Assembly: GCA_036401375.1 (NCBI GenBank)
Contig: DASWVB010000002.1
Span: 310,001-374,000 of the forward strand
From: DASWUZ01 sp036401375
GTDB taxonomy: Bacteria > Acidobacteriota > Terriglobia > Terriglobales > Acidobacteriaceae
Reading direction: 5' to 3'
Length of the DNA stretch: 64,000 nt
A model generated the notes under the pieces. It did not search any database and had not been told where the DNA came from. It saw only the letters and a list, made by a program, of their open reading frames with translations. Positions 1 through 9,277 of this stretch are shown one piece after another. The stretch's first letter is position 1. Each line of letters opens with the position of its first letter. Made by a program: the position numbers and the translations under genes.

Positions 1-109
1 CCGGCTTGCTGCGATGTAAGTTCACTCCGAGCACCCGTTCTCCGGCACCCACGCGATCAGGCTCCTCGGCAACGCGCAGCCCACAGTCCTGGCGCGCAGA
101 GTCGTGGTT

Positions 110-934
110 TCAGGCGGCGCTGCTCTTCTGGTTCTCAGGGATGGCCACCCGATCAAAGTCTCCGGCAAGCCTGCGCAACGCGGGTGCAACATCCACCCCA
201 GATAGCGGCTTGCCGTGGCCCGGGATGACGACCTTGGGGTCAAGAGTCGCAAGCAGCTGCACAGACCGGCGCGCGTCTTCCCAGTCTGAGGTGAAGTAGG
301 ACGGAGGACCATGCAGCTCCGGCTGCTGAGCGAGGGCCGATTCAAAAAACGACTCTGGCTTGGTGGTACAGAACGCGTCGCCTACCAGCAAGGTTTGATC
401 GGACGCCCGGTAGAACGAGACGTGTCCAGGCGTGTGCCCGCGCGTATGAATCACCTCCCAGCCCGGCATCACGGGCAACGAGGCCGGTCCGCCCTGCGCA
501 GTTGGCAAGGGAAGCAGCCGATCGCCTAGATCGATCGGCGCCCGAGGGTAGAGAGGCGAGAGAAGCGACATCATGCCGCCGCCAGCTCCAGCGTTCGGCT
601 TCGGATACTCGCGCTCACCAGTCAGGTAAGGGAACTCCAGAGGATGAGCATAGACAGGCACGTTCCACTTGCCGGCGAGTTCGCCTGCCGCGCTGACGTG
701 GTCAAAGTGGCCATGGGTCAGCACGATCGCCTTCGGTGCGCTGTCGAAGTGCTTCTCGGCCCAGTTCAGGATCATCGACGCGGTGAAGGGAAGAGCGGCA
801 TCGATCAGCGTCCATGAGCCATCGGGATGGGTGACTGCAAACACGTTGACGAAGGCGATTCGCAAGCCAAGAATGTTTGGCGCAATCGACTCCATGGGAA
901 CAACCTGGCTGTCTGGGACGGTGACCTGGTCCAT
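110..934 (-). CDS. MBL-fold metallo-hydrolase
   Basis: This 274-residue protein is a metallo-beta-lactamase-fold hydrolase that probably cleaves a thioester, lactone or similar ester using two metal ions. The family motif THGHFDH is at residues 73-79 (His74, His76, Asp78, His79). Further metal ligands are visible as His167 in RGHTPGH, Asp186 in VGDAF and His240 in IPGHGKP, so the full ligand set of an active enzyme is present. No signal peptide is evident, so it is likely cytoplasmic. The ATG is preceded by GGAGGAG at good spacing. It lies 68 bases downstream of an FAD oxidoreductase on the same strand and is probably the last gene of that run. The substrate cannot be read from the sequence. 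Confidence 0.9.
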   Translation of the reverse strand: MDQVTVPDSQVVPMESIAPNILGLRIAFVNVFAVTHPDGSWTLIDAALPFTASMILNWAEKHFDSAPKAIVLTHGHFDHVSAAGELAGKWNVPVYAHPLEFPYLTGEREYPKPNAGAGGGMMSLLSPLYPRAPIDLGDRLLPLPTAQGGPASLPVMPGWEVIHTRGHTPGHVSFYRASDQTLLVGDAFCTTKPESFFESALAQQPELHGPPSYFTSDWEDARRSVQLLATLDPKVVIPGHGKPLSGVDVAPALRRLAGDFDRVAIPENQKSSAA

Positions 935-1002
935 GTACTCCTCCGCATTGTCTGAGATGCGCAGGATCAGTCAAGGAAAGAGGTTTGCAGCAGTGCGGCA
1001 GG

Positions 1003-2418
1003 CTAAAACAGGCGCTTCAGCGCCAGGTTTGCGGCGTGGTGGCCGCACATTCCGTGCACTCCACCACCGGGAGGAGTGTAGGAGCTGCAAAGAAACAAGT
1101 TGGGGTCGCTGGTCGCGTACATGCGCGCAGAGGGGCGCGCCAGGATCTGCATAGCCGTCATCGCCCCTCCTGCAAGGTCTCCACCGACCAGGTTCGGGTT
1201 CCAGCTTTCCAGCAGCGCGGGCGGCCAGGTGCGTCGCGCCAGGATACAGTCGCGGAACCCCGGTGCAAAGCGCTCGATCTGCCCTTCGATGGCTTCCGTG
1301 CAGTCAACCGTGGAGCCATTTGGCACGTGGCAGTAGCCCCAGGCCGTTCCCTTGCCGGCCGGCGCCCGAGACGGGTCGCACACACTCGGCTGCACCAGCA
1401 GTACAAAGGGCCGGTCCGAATGTTCACCCCGGAAGACGGCCGCCTCCGCGGCGACAATCTCCTGCATCGAGCCCCCTACGTGGACGGTGCCCGACCGGCG
1501 GCACGGCTCCGCGAGCCACGGGATCGGCTCCGAAAACGCCCAGTCCACCTTGAAGACGCCAGGCCCCTGGCGGAAGCGGTTGAGAGAGGCGCGAAACGCA
1601 GGCGTGAGTCGCTCGGCTGCTATCTCGCTCATAGCTCGAGCGCTCGTGTCGAAGAGGGTGGCGTCGGCCGGTTCCATATCAGCGAGGCGATTTACCCTCA
1701 GGCCGGTGCGTATCTCCCCACCCAGAGAGCGCAGGTGACCGGCCAGTGCATCGGTGAGCGACTGCGATCCGCCGCCGCTGACCGGCCACCCTGCGGAGGT
1801 GTGAGCGGCGCACGCCAGCAGCAGTCCGACTGCCGAACACAGGGCGGCATCGAGCGGCATCACGGAGTGTGCCGCGCAGCCGGCAAAGAGCGCACGCGCA
1901 GGCTCATCGCGAAAGAAGCTGGTTGCCAGCCTCGTCGCCGGCCAGACCGCCGTCAGCCCGAAGCGCCCCAGCGCGAACGGCGCGCGGGGAAGATGCAGCG
2001 TGGGTCCCAGGATCTCCGGCACGAGCCTCTCCCAGTCCTTGACCATGGGGCCGAAGAGCCTCTGCCACGCGGCCCCGTCGCGCGCTCCGAGTTCCATCGG
2101 CATGTCAGTCAGCCGGTGTTGAAGGCAGACCGCCGTCCCGTCATCCAGCGGGTGGGCGAGTGGAACCTCAGGTTCGATCCACCGGAAGCCGTACCTCGAC
2201 AGCGGAAGCGAGCGAAAGAAGGGTGAGCTCGAACCCATGGGGAAACACGACGAGCCGAGGTCGTGATGAAAGCCCGGCAGCGTCACCTCGGCCGTAGAGC
2301 ACGCCCCGCCGATCCTTTGACTTGCCTCGGAGACGGTGACGCGCACACCGGCCTGCGCAAGGGTGATGGCGGCAGCGAGTCCGTTCGGCCCTGAGCCGAT
2401 GACATTTGCCGTCTTCAT
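1003..2418 (-). CDS. Phytoene desaturase-like FAD-dependent oxidoreductase
   Basis: This 471-residue flavoprotein belongs to the NAD(P)/FAD-dependent amine-oxidase/phytoene-dehydrogenase superfamily. The N-terminus has the dinucleotide-binding motif GSGPNGLAAA at residues 8-17, followed by an acidic strand end (VSEAS). The C-terminus has PPGGGVHGMCGHHAA, the region that closes over the flavin in carotenoid-desaturase relatives. The length fits the family. It starts 15 bases after the DUF2339 gene and is followed by the MBL hydrolase on the same strand. No phytoene synthase or other carotenoid gene is adjacent, so a carotenoid role is not supported by context; a general FAD oxidase/desaturase call is safer. 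Confidence 0.85.
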   Translation of the reverse strand: MKTANVIGSGPNGLAAAITLAQAGVRVTVSEASQRIGGACSTAEVTLPGFHHDLGSSCFPMGSSSPFFRSLPLSRYGFRWIEPEVPLAHPLDDGTAVCLQHRLTDMPMELGARDGAAWQRLFGPMVKDWERLVPEILGPTLHLPRAPFALGRFGLTAVWPATRLATSFFRDEPARALFAGCAAHSVMPLDAALCSAVGLLLACAAHTSAGWPVSGGGSQSLTDALAGHLRSLGGEIRTGLRVNRLADMEPADATLFDTSARAMSEIAAERLTPAFRASLNRFRQGPGVFKVDWAFSEPIPWLAEPCRRSGTVHVGGSMQEIVAAEAAVFRGEHSDRPFVLLVQPSVCDPSRAPAGKGTAWGYCHVPNGSTVDCTEAIEGQIERFAPGFRDCILARRTWPPALLESWNPNLVGGDLAGGAMTAMQILARPSARMYATSDPNLFLCSSYTPPGGGVHGMCGHHAANLALKRLF

Positions 2419-2433
2419 GGCGGACTCAAGCCC

Positions 2434-4470
2434 CTACTCACGGCCCCGCAGGGCGAGCCAATCCCGCTGATAGGCGAAGCTGATCGCCAGCAGCAGCACA
2501 CCCAGTCCGAGAAAGCTCATCACCCGGTAACCCTGGCTGAGGCGGCTTGCGTCCACTACAAAGACTTTGCCGACAGCCAGCGCGAGCAGCACCAGTGCCT
2601 GCCAGCGCAGCAGTTCACTGCGCCGCAGAAAGCCGATAGCCATCAGCACCGCGCCATACACCATGAACCAGACGCTGTAGCTGAAGCCCACGGTATGTGT
2701 TCCTGCCGGCGGCAGCCGGAGCGCGGATTGCTGAAGATCGTCGCGCATCCAGTAGAGGTGTATCTGCACGCTGCCTGCTATCAGCGCGACCAGGTTGAAC
2801 GCGATCGCGGCAAAGCCCGCCAGGAAGACAAGGCTGCCCGGCTCGACAGCCCTCTCTCGCCACCCGCCAGCCTTGACGCCTGGCTGGAGCACCTTCGAGT
2901 CTGACTCGTGTGCGGCGCTCGCCCGCGCACAAAGCCACGCAGTCACCGCCAGCACGACGAGTCCGAAGAGGTAGGTGAGGAAGTGTCCATTCAGCACAGG
3001 GCGGGTAAAGTAGGGTGCTGGATCCAGGTATTCGAGCAGCAGAAGGGTCACCGTTGCCGCCAGTAGCATTAGCGTGGCGTAGACCCGCGGAGAGGTGACG
3101 TGGTCCGCTGCGGTGGCGGGGTGATGGTGGTGCGGCGGCGCCAACGTCACGACTGCAGCGAGCACCAGCGCCTCGACCAGCCAGCAGCCGGTGAGTTGGG
3201 CGAGGGAGAGGCTATGCCTGTCGAACTGGACCCACGCCGCGACGGCCAGAAAGAAGATCCCCAGCCCGAAGTGAACATCGGCAAGGTGGTCGGACGCGCG
3301 ACGCGCCGGGTGAACCGGAGCCCCTCGCACGGACCTGCCGTCAATGCTGCGGACGACCAGGTCAACTGCGAGTGAGCTGGCAGCCAGCCCAAGCGCGATC
3401 CACGGCCGCAGCGAGGTCCGATGCGCTCCGCGCGTCCAGGCCCATGCCGCCAGGAACGTCGAGGTGTGGACCACGACAGGCAGTCCAATCACCACCAGGT
3501 CGCTCAACGGGTTATCAACAGCGGGCGGAGCCGCAGCGTCGGTCTCGCGGCCAACCGCGATCAGCCGAAGCCCAAGCAGCGGTGCAACCGTGAAGGCCAG
3601 GAAGAAGAGCAGCAGAAACATTCCAGTGAGGGCGAAGGCGTCTGCGGAGAAGTACGTCTGGTACCAGAGCCCGTAGTAGACGACGGTGCCGGTGAACGCA
3701 CCGAGTACCAGCCTGTTCCAGGGCCGGTGTGCGCTCAAAATCAGCGCGCCCACATCCAGCAGGAGCAGGTAAGAGAAGAGAAAAAGCTCATGATTCTGCC
3801 CGGTCGAGAGCAGCGCGGGGGTAGCCAGTCCGCCCATCAGTGCATAAGCCGCCAGCAGCTCCGAGTCCTGCAGCCATGCCATACCCGCATTTACCACGGT
3901 TATCACCACCATTGCGGCGAACGCGATACCCGCTCCGATCAGGCCGTAGACACTGTAGGCGGCCCATAAGGCAAGGTAGGCGATCGCCGTTCCCAGAGCC
4001 TTCAACGAATAGGAGAAAGCGGCGAACCTGCGGCGGCGGAAACTCTCAGACCAGACCACCAGCCCGACGGCGATCCCCAGTCCGATGGCAATGCGCAGGG
4101 GAGGGCTGACCAGGTTCCTGTCAATCGCCAGCTTGAAGAAGAGACCCATCCCGATGATGACCCCCAGCACGCCGATCCGGTTCAGCAGCGACGAGCCGAT
4201 GCGGGATTCGAGCGTCTGCGGTTTCGACGCAGACTGGGAAGCGCCCTGAATCGGCGGCTGGGCGACTCCGGCGCCGGCAGGAGAAGTGGCCTGTCCGCGC
4301 GCAGCCGAAGGAAAGCTACGCGCGTATCCTGTTGCTGCTGACGGCTGGATGCTGGCAGCGAGTACCTGCTGGAGGGTCTGCTCCAGGGCGCTGACCCGGG
4401 CGGCCAGCGCCTGCAGCTCTGCCCGGGTCTCTTCCGGGCTTCCTCGAGAGGGCTCGGTGGCTTCGCTCAC
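2434..4470 (-). CDS. DUF2339-type polytopic membrane protein
   Basis: This is a 678-residue integral membrane protein of the DUF2339 family. Residues about 12-42 (ETRAELQALAARVSALEQTL) form a short coiled coil, followed by a Ser/Ala/Pro-rich linker. From about residue 95 on there is an almost continuous series of hydrophobic helices (roughly 18-20) with short loops; the first is GVLGVIIGMGLFF. A His-rich loop (PPHHHHPA) sits near residue 445. The function of the family is unknown. It is the first gene of the minus-strand run with the FAD oxidoreductase 15 bases downstream. The family call rests on architecture (coiled-coil N-terminus plus many helices) and should be confirmed by a profile search. 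Confidence 0.8.
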   Translation of the reverse strand: MSEATEPSRGSPEETRAELQALAARVSALEQTLQQVLAASIQPSAATGYARSFPSAARGQATSPAGAGVAQPPIQGASQSASKPQTLESRIGSSLLNRIGVLGVIIGMGLFFKLAIDRNLVSPPLRIAIGLGIAVGLVVWSESFRRRRFAAFSYSLKALGTAIAYLALWAAYSVYGLIGAGIAFAAMVVITVVNAGMAWLQDSELLAAYALMGGLATPALLSTGQNHELFLFSYLLLLDVGALILSAHRPWNRLVLGAFTGTVVYYGLWYQTYFSADAFALTGMFLLLFFLAFTVAPLLGLRLIAVGRETDAAAPPAVDNPLSDLVVIGLPVVVHTSTFLAAWAWTRGAHRTSLRPWIALGLAASSLAVDLVVRSIDGRSVRGAPVHPARRASDHLADVHFGLGIFFLAVAAWVQFDRHSLSLAQLTGCWLVEALVLAAVVTLAPPHHHHPATAADHVTSPRVYATLMLLAATVTLLLLEYLDPAPYFTRPVLNGHFLTYLFGLVVLAVTAWLCARASAAHESDSKVLQPGVKAGGWRERAVEPGSLVFLAGFAAIAFNLVALIAGSVQIHLYWMRDDLQQSALRLPPAGTHTVGFSYSVWFMVYGAVLMAIGFLRRSELLRWQALVLLALAVGKVFVVDASRLSQGYRVMSFLGLGVLLLAISFAYQRDWLALRGRE

Positions 4471-4745
4471 CCCGTCAGGGTACAGCCACGCCCGCAGGAT
4501 CGCAAAGCAGGACTGCAGAGGCGCGCGCCGGCTTGTAGATGTGGCCCGAGGAGTCAGCCAAGAATTTTCCAGCCTCGTTCCCCCCTAAAGTAACCCCGGA
4601 TGCAGACGCCGCTTTCGTGGCGAATGTGTCCTGATGCAGCCTTCAGGCATCCAACTGGTCGAACGGGCAGGTACGAACTCGCGATCTCGTGGGCGGCTTG
4701 CCCTGACCCGGCACTTAACCGGGTGCAAGCGAGGAGTTCAAACGA

Positions 4746-6392
4746 ATGAAGATCTTGAAATCCCTGTTGATCGCCCTTCCTGCCGCAGTCCTTTGCGGCT
4801 CTGTCCATGCGCAGGAGATGAACCCTACCGCCCAGCCTCCCTCCAGTGAGCACCCCCAGGCGGAGATGCGCGACGGAGTCCCTGTCTACAAAGTCACCGT
4901 AGTCGGCCGTGACATCCCGGCGATCAACTACTTTCACCGCAGCGGTGCGACCAGGATCGGTTTTGAAGGCACCAGCCTGCTGCCCGCCGGCAAAGGCTCC
5001 GCCTCTGTCGAGAGCCGCCGCGGCCGCATGGTCATCGACGCCAAGTTCGAGGGGCTGGTGCCGGCTAACAGCTTCGGCGAGGAGTACCTAACTTACGTGC
5101 TCTGGGCGATCACGCCCGAGGGCCGTCCCATGAACCTGGGCGAGGTGCTGCCGGACGGCAGCAAGAGCTCCATCAACGTGACAACCGACCTGCAGGCGTA
5201 CGGGCTCATCATCACCGCCGAGCCTTACTACGCCGTCTCCATGCCGAGCGACATCGTCGTCATGCAGAACGTAGTCACCGACCGCACCCAGGGCATCATT
5301 GAGCAGGTCAACGCCCACGTAACACTGCTGCCGCGTGGCGCCTATACACAGACTGCCGGCAGGCACACTGTGCTGCATCCGATCACCCGCGACGAGCACT
5401 CCCCGCTCGAGCTCTACGAGGCGGTCAACGCGGTGCAGATCGCACAAGTCGCAGGAGCAGACAAGTACGCCGCAGATACCTTCCAGCGCGCCACACAGAA
5501 CTTGCGGAATGCCCAGGACCTCGACGTGCACAAGCGCGACCGCAAGCAGGAGATTACCTTTGCCCGCGAAGCCGTGCAGTCGGCAGAAGACGCCCGCCTG
5601 ATCACAGTACGCAAGATGATTGCCGAGGACCGTCAGCACGAAGTCGACGCGAGGGAGCAGGCGCAGGCCAGTGCAGCGGCGTCGCAGGCCGCTGCGCAGG
5701 CTTCGCAGCAGGAGGCCCTGCGTGCGCAGCTGGCAGCGGAGCAGCAGGCCGCGGAGCGGGCCAAGGCGGAGGCGCAGGCAGCCGAGGCTGAGGCACAGGC
5801 CGCCAGGGCACGCGAGGCTCAGAAGGCAGCCGAGCAGACCGCTCAGCAGGCCGCGCAGCAGACCGAACAGATGCGTGAGCGACTCAAGGCACAGCTGAAC
5901 GCAGTCCTCAACACCCAGGAGACCGCGCGTGGACTCGTGGTCAATATGTCGGACGTTCTCTTCGACTTCAACAAGTACACCCTGAAGCCGGAAGCGCGCG
6001 AGAAGCTGGCCAAGGTCTCCGGCATCCTGCTCTCCTACCCGGGCCTCAAGCTGCAGGTTGAGGGTTACACCGACAACATCGGATCGGACGAATACAATCA
6101 GAAGCTCTCGGAGCAGCGCGCTGGCGCAGTGCGGGACTATCTAACGTCGCAGAGCGTTGCGGCGGCTAACATCACGGCGGCAGGCTACGGCAAGAGTTCT
6201 CCGATCGCGGATAACTCGAGCGCCTCCGGGCGGGCGCAGAACCGCCGCGTTCAACTGGTGGTCTCGGGCGACGCGATTGGAGTTCAGGAGACCGCGCCGG
6301 GCGCTCAGAGCGATATGCCGGCATCGCCTTCGACGGCGCCTGCCTCGAGGGCGGACAGCGCTCCGACGGGAGTTGCCAATCCACCCCAGTAG
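4746..6392 (+). CDS. OmpA-family peptidoglycan-binding envelope protein
   Basis: The 548-residue protein begins with a clear signal peptide (MKILKSLLIALPAAVLCGSVHA). Residues about 285-385 are an Ala/Gln/Glu-rich coiled coil with many AAEQQAAERAKAEAQ-like heptads. Residues about 398-510 form an OmpA C-terminal domain: DVLFDFNKYTLKPEA, the peptidoglycan-binding TDNIGSDEYNQKLSEQRA and the closing NRRVQL. The likely role is to tether the outer membrane or a surface assembly to peptidoglycan through a long coiled-coil spacer. The N-terminal 260 residues do not show a beta-barrel pattern that I recognise. It stands alone, followed by a strong hairpin. A Ser/Pro/Ala-rich tail follows the OmpA domain. 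Confidence 0.9.
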   Translation: MKILKSLLIALPAAVLCGSVHAQEMNPTAQPPSSEHPQAEMRDGVPVYKVTVVGRDIPAINYFHRSGATRIGFEGTSLLPAGKGSASVESRRGRMVIDAKFEGLVPANSFGEEYLTYVLWAITPEGRPMNLGEVLPDGSKSSINVTTDLQAYGLIITAEPYYAVSMPSDIVVMQNVVTDRTQGIIEQVNAHVTLLPRGAYTQTAGRHTVLHPITRDEHSPLELYEAVNAVQIAQVAGADKYAADTFQRATQNLRNAQDLDVHKRDRKQEITFAREAVQSAEDARLITVRKMIAEDRQHEVDAREQAQASAAASQAAAQASQQEALRAQLAAEQQAAERAKAEAQAAEAEAQAARAREAQKAAEQTAQQAAQQTEQMRERLKAQLNAVLNTQETARGLVVNMSDVLFDFNKYTLKPEAREKLAKVSGILLSYPGLKLQVEGYTDNIGSDEYNQKLSEQRAGAVRDYLTSQSVAAANITAAGYGKSSPIADNSSASGRAQNRRVQLVVSGDAIGVQETAPGAQSDMPASPSTAPASRADSAPTGVANPPQ

Positions 6393-6425
6393 ACTGGCGT
6401 CCTGACCCACGCACGGATTGCACCA

Positions 6426-6455
6426 GGCCCCTGGGAGGATCATCTCCCAGGGGCC
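6426..6455 (+). terminator. Strong hairpin after the ompA-like gene
   Basis: A perfect 12-bp inverted repeat, GGCCCCTGGGAG at 6426-6437 and CTCCCAGGGGCC at 6444-6455, with a 6-base loop. It lies 33 bases past the stop of the OmpA-family gene. There is no U-run after it, so it may be a terminator needing help or an mRNA 3'-end stabiliser. Confidence 0.6.
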
Positions 6456-6547
6456 GTCCCGTTCAGGACTTGTCTCCACGATGCAGCCCAGGAGACTTAG
6501 ACCTGCCGTACGGCCGCCGTACTCTGTGGCTGCGATACGATCAAAAC

Positions 6548-7324
6548 ATGCTGGATCTTAAGGGCAAGGTGGTCTTCATCACGGGTGCGAGCGCGGGCAT
6601 CGGCGCCGCTTGCGCTGAACTGTTCGCAGAGCAGGGGGCGCGCCTGCTGCTGGCAGCCCGCCGCCACGATCGCCTGGACCAGGGCAGACAGCAGCTCACC
6701 GCCGCCGGCGCAGCGTCCATCCACATCGTGGAACTCGATGTGCGGGATCGTGCCTCGGTAGAGAAACAGATCGCAAGTCTGCCAGCAGAGTGGCGGCAGA
6801 TCGACATCCTCATCAACAATGCGGGCCTGAGCCGCGGGCTCGACAAGCTCTATGAGGGACACATCGATGACTGGGAAGAGATGATCGACACCAACGTCAA
6901 GGGCCTTCTGTACGTCACTCGGTCCGTGGTGCCCGGCATGATTGAGAGGGGCAGCGGACATGTCGTTAACCTTGGTTCGACGGCGGGGGAGATGACCTAT
7001 CCCGGCGGCGCGGTCTACTGCGCGACCAAGGCCGCAGAGCGGGCCATCAACGATGGTTTGCGTCAGGATGTCCTCGGCACTGCGGTGCGCGTCACCACCG
7101 TTGACCCCGGCATGGTCGAGACGGAGTTCAGCGGAGTGCGCTTCCACGGGGACTCGGAACGCGCTGCCAAGGTCTATAAGGGGCTGGTGCCGCTGAAGGC
7201 CTCTGACGTGGCTGACGCCATCCTGTGGGCCGTTACCCGTCCGGCGCACGTGAACGTGGCAAGGATCCTGCTGACTCCGACCGACCAGGCCAATTCTCTG
7301 CTGATACACCGCAGGACAGAGTAG
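6548..7324 (+). CDS. SDR-family oxidoreductase (YdfG-like)
   Basis: A classical short-chain dehydrogenase of 258 residues from the ATG chosen here. It has the NADP(H)-binding TGASAGIG at residues 12-19, NNAG, the catalytic Ser in LGSTAGEM and the YxxxK pair in VYCATKAAER. The ending (ILLTPTDQANSLLIHR) resembles 3-hydroxy acid dehydrogenases of the YdfG type, which oxidise serine-like or 3-hydroxy acids, but the substrate is inferred. The frame is open to 6470; the ATG at 6548 is preferred because MLDLKGKVVFITG is the usual SDR beginning and the upstream extension has no family resemblance. Confidence 0.85.
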   Translation: MLDLKGKVVFITGASAGIGAACAELFAEQGARLLLAARRHDRLDQGRQQLTAAGAASIHIVELDVRDRASVEKQIASLPAEWRQIDILINNAGLSRGLDKLYEGHIDDWEEMIDTNVKGLLYVTRSVVPGMIERGSGHVVNLGSTAGEMTYPGGAVYCATKAAERAINDGLRQDVLGTAVRVTTVDPGMVETEFSGVRFHGDSERAAKVYKGLVPLKASDVADAILWAVTRPAHVNVARILLTPTDQANSLLIHRRTE

Positions 7325-7341
7325 CGATCTCTCCTGCTGGT

Positions 7342-7599
7342 TCAGTCCTCGCCTAACTTCACGTCGAGTGCCTTGAGCTTCGATTCCACCTCGGAGAGGG
7401 CAGCCCCGAGGGCGGCACGCCGCAGCGGGCTTGAGGTGCGCTCGGAGAGGATGCGTTCCCGTTGCAGCTGCAGGGATTGAATCTCGCGCTTGCGGGCGGA
7501 ATCCTCACGCGCCTTGTGCAAAGCCGGCGCCTTGGCGAGATGAATCTCGTGCTCTGCCACCTGATCCTCGACCGACTTGCTCTCCCAGCCCCTGGCCAT
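7342..7599 (-). CDS. Small charged coiled-coil protein
   Basis: An 85-residue protein, strongly charged and predicted helical throughout, with heptad-like spacing (VEDQVAEHEIHL, LQLQRERILSER, AALGAALSEVESKLKALD). It has no signal peptide or membrane segment. It is convergent with the SDR gene, 17 bases from its stop. I do not recognise a named family; a similar small protein may be conserved in relatives, which a homology search would show. It could act as a small cytoplasmic coiled-coil partner protein, but that is only structural inference. Confidence 0.6.
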   Translation of the reverse strand: MARGWESKSVEDQVAEHEIHLAKAPALHKAREDSARKREIQSLQLQRERILSERTSSPLRRAALGAALSEVESKLKALDVKLGED

Positions 7600-7679
7600 A
7601 CCTCTATGGTACTTCCAATCGCATGCATCGTGATGCCCGGACGCAACATCCTCTCTTACGCAGCAGGACAGGAGTAGCG

Positions 7680-8816
7680 ATGAAGGTCTGGCGCATCCCC
7701 TCTTTCGGCATCGACAACCTGGAACTGGCGGAATTGCCTGAACCCGTCCCGGGCCCCGGCGAGGTGCTCATGCGCGTCAAAGCGGTGAGCCTGAATCATC
7801 GCGACCTGATGATGGTGAAGGGGACGTATAACCCGAGGCTGCGCCTTCCGCGTATCCCCTGCTCAGACGGCGCGGGCGAGGTCGTCGCCATCGGGGACGC
7901 GGTGCGGAGGATAAACGTTGGCGATCGTGTGGCGGGCATCTTCATGCAGAACTGGATCAATGGGGAACTTACTGCAGCCAGGGCCAAGGGAGCCCTGGGA
8001 GGCGATATCGATGGCATGCTGGGCGAGTATGTCGTGCTTCCGGAGAGTGGCGTTCTCCGATTCCCTGAGCAGCTCTCTTTTGAGGAAGCAGCCACTCTGC
8101 CGTGCGCCGGAGTGACAGCATGGAATGCTCTGACGCGTGCCTCGAACACGCGGGCTGGAGACACGGTGCTGATTCAGGGCACCGGCGGAGTCTCCCTGTT
8201 TGCGCTGCAGTTTGCGAAGCTGCTTGGAGCACGCGTGCTCGGTACCTCAGGCAGTGATGCAAAGCTGGACCGGGCGCGAGGCATGGGGCTGGACGAGGGC
8301 GTCAACTACCGCACGACGCCTGACTGGGCGCAATGGGCCCTGGACCAGACCGGCGGCAGGGGTGTCGACCTTGTGGTTGAAGTCGGCGGCGCCGGTACGC
8401 TCAGACAATCCTTCAAGGCCGTCAAGTTTGGAGGCACCGTGGCGCAGGTCGGGATCCTGGCCGGGGCTGCAGAAGCTCTCGACCTGCCCGCGGTTCTGCA
8501 TAAATGGATTCGCATCCACGGGATCTACGTCGGTTCGCGCGCTGACTTCGAGCGGATGATCCGGGCCTTCGACAGGTTACCTGGGCCGTTGCCCGGAGGC
8601 GAAGCACTGCCCTTCATGCCCGCCCATCAACCCGAGGAGGAGGATCGGCTCACCCGGCAGGCAACCGAGCCGCTCCCACTCGCCGTGACGCGGCTCGTAC
8701 CCTCCCCTAAGCTCCTGATCGACCAACGCTTTGCCTTCTCCGATGCCCCGGAGGCGTTTCGAAGGATGGAGTCGGGTACTCACTTCGGTAAGCTCGTCAT
8801 CCACATGGATTCATAG
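7680..8816 (+). CDS. Zinc-free MDR-family alcohol/quinone dehydrogenase
   Basis: A medium-chain dehydrogenase/reductase of 378 residues starting at the ATG that gives MKVWRIPSFG. The GroES-like N-terminal half ends near residue 130 and the Rossmann half follows (GDTVLIQGTGGVSLFALQFAKLLGA). The catalytic-zinc Cys of classic alcohol dehydrogenases is replaced (LNHRDLMMVKG), as in quinone-oxidoreductase-like members. It is longer than the usual 330-340 residues because of about 38 extra residues near 297-335 (PGGEALPFMPAHQPEEEDR and following) just before the closing RFAFSDAPEAFRRMES. An upstream in-frame extension to 7431 overlaps the divergent small gene and lacks family similarity. Confidence 0.85.
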   Translation: MKVWRIPSFGIDNLELAELPEPVPGPGEVLMRVKAVSLNHRDLMMVKGTYNPRLRLPRIPCSDGAGEVVAIGDAVRRINVGDRVAGIFMQNWINGELTAARAKGALGGDIDGMLGEYVVLPESGVLRFPEQLSFEEAATLPCAGVTAWNALTRASNTRAGDTVLIQGTGGVSLFALQFAKLLGARVLGTSGSDAKLDRARGMGLDEGVNYRTTPDWAQWALDQTGGRGVDLVVEVGGAGTLRQSFKAVKFGGTVAQVGILAGAAEALDLPAVLHKWIRIHGIYVGSRADFERMIRAFDRLPGPLPGGEALPFMPAHQPEEEDRLTRQATEPLPLAVTRLVPSPKLLIDQRFAFSDAPEAFRRMESGTHFGKLVIHMDS

Positions 8817-8928
8817 GCATCGAGAGCCCTTTCACCCTGCTGCGCATCTAAAAAGATAAAAGGGAGACCCACGAAGGATTCCTTGAAGAGCGGCTTTCCT
8901 CAGGCGAAAGTGCAATTTGGAGGTATAT

Positions 8929-9210
8929 ATGCGCTGGATATCGGCGATCCTTGGCTTCTTCTACGAAATTCTGCTCGGTTGCCGGCACAACAAACTCACA
9001 CGGCCCTTCACGCTCGAGCAGCAGACTTACAAGGTCTGCCTCGATTGCGGGCGCCAGGTCTTCTACTCCGCGGAGAGCATGCGCCCGCTGAGCAGCGGCG
9101 AGATTCGACGGATGCAGCTGGCGAACGCTGGCGCGAACAACGTTGTTCCGCTTACCGCGCGCGTCCGCGAACTGGCCACTCCGAGTTCAAAGTCACGGGC
9201 GGCTGCCTGA
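8929..9210 (+). CDS. Small CxxC protein of unknown function
   Basis: A 93-residue protein. A hydrophobic N-terminus (WISAILGFFYEILLG) is followed by C17 and H19 (GCRHNK) and then a CLDCGRQVFYS motif, which together could bind one zinc ion as a Cys/His ribbon. The start is taken as the ATG at 8929, placed 5 bases after GGAGG (8919-8923); the TTG at 8917 precedes that ribosome binding site and is rejected. It is a single gene followed by a hairpin. I do not recognise the family. Confidence 0.65.
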   Translation: MRWISAILGFFYEILLGCRHNKLTRPFTLEQQTYKVCLDCGRQVFYSAESMRPLSSGEIRRMQLANAGANNVVPLTARVRELATPSSKSRAAA

Positions 9211-9249
9211 GTCCGGACGCACGGCAAACCTGATCTGAATTGGCTTACT

Positions 9250-9277
9250 CGAGCACCGGCTCATCCAGCGGTGCTCG
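9250..9277 (+). terminator. Hairpin downstream of the CxxC gene
   Basis: CGAGCACCG at 9250-9258 pairs with CGGTGCTCG at 9269-9277 across a 10-base loop, 40 bases after the stop of the CxxC protein. The following bases (TTGTGTTG) are only mildly T-rich. The hairpin covers the GTG at 9271 that opens the next frame, which argues against that codon as a start. The remaining sequence to 9525 shows no gene. Confidence 0.55.

Noticed and set aside
985..2226. Long 413-residue plus-strand frame opposite the FAD oxidoreductase
   Set aside because: It is the antisense shadow of a clearly coding gene, has unnatural Arg/Gly-rich composition and no family motif.
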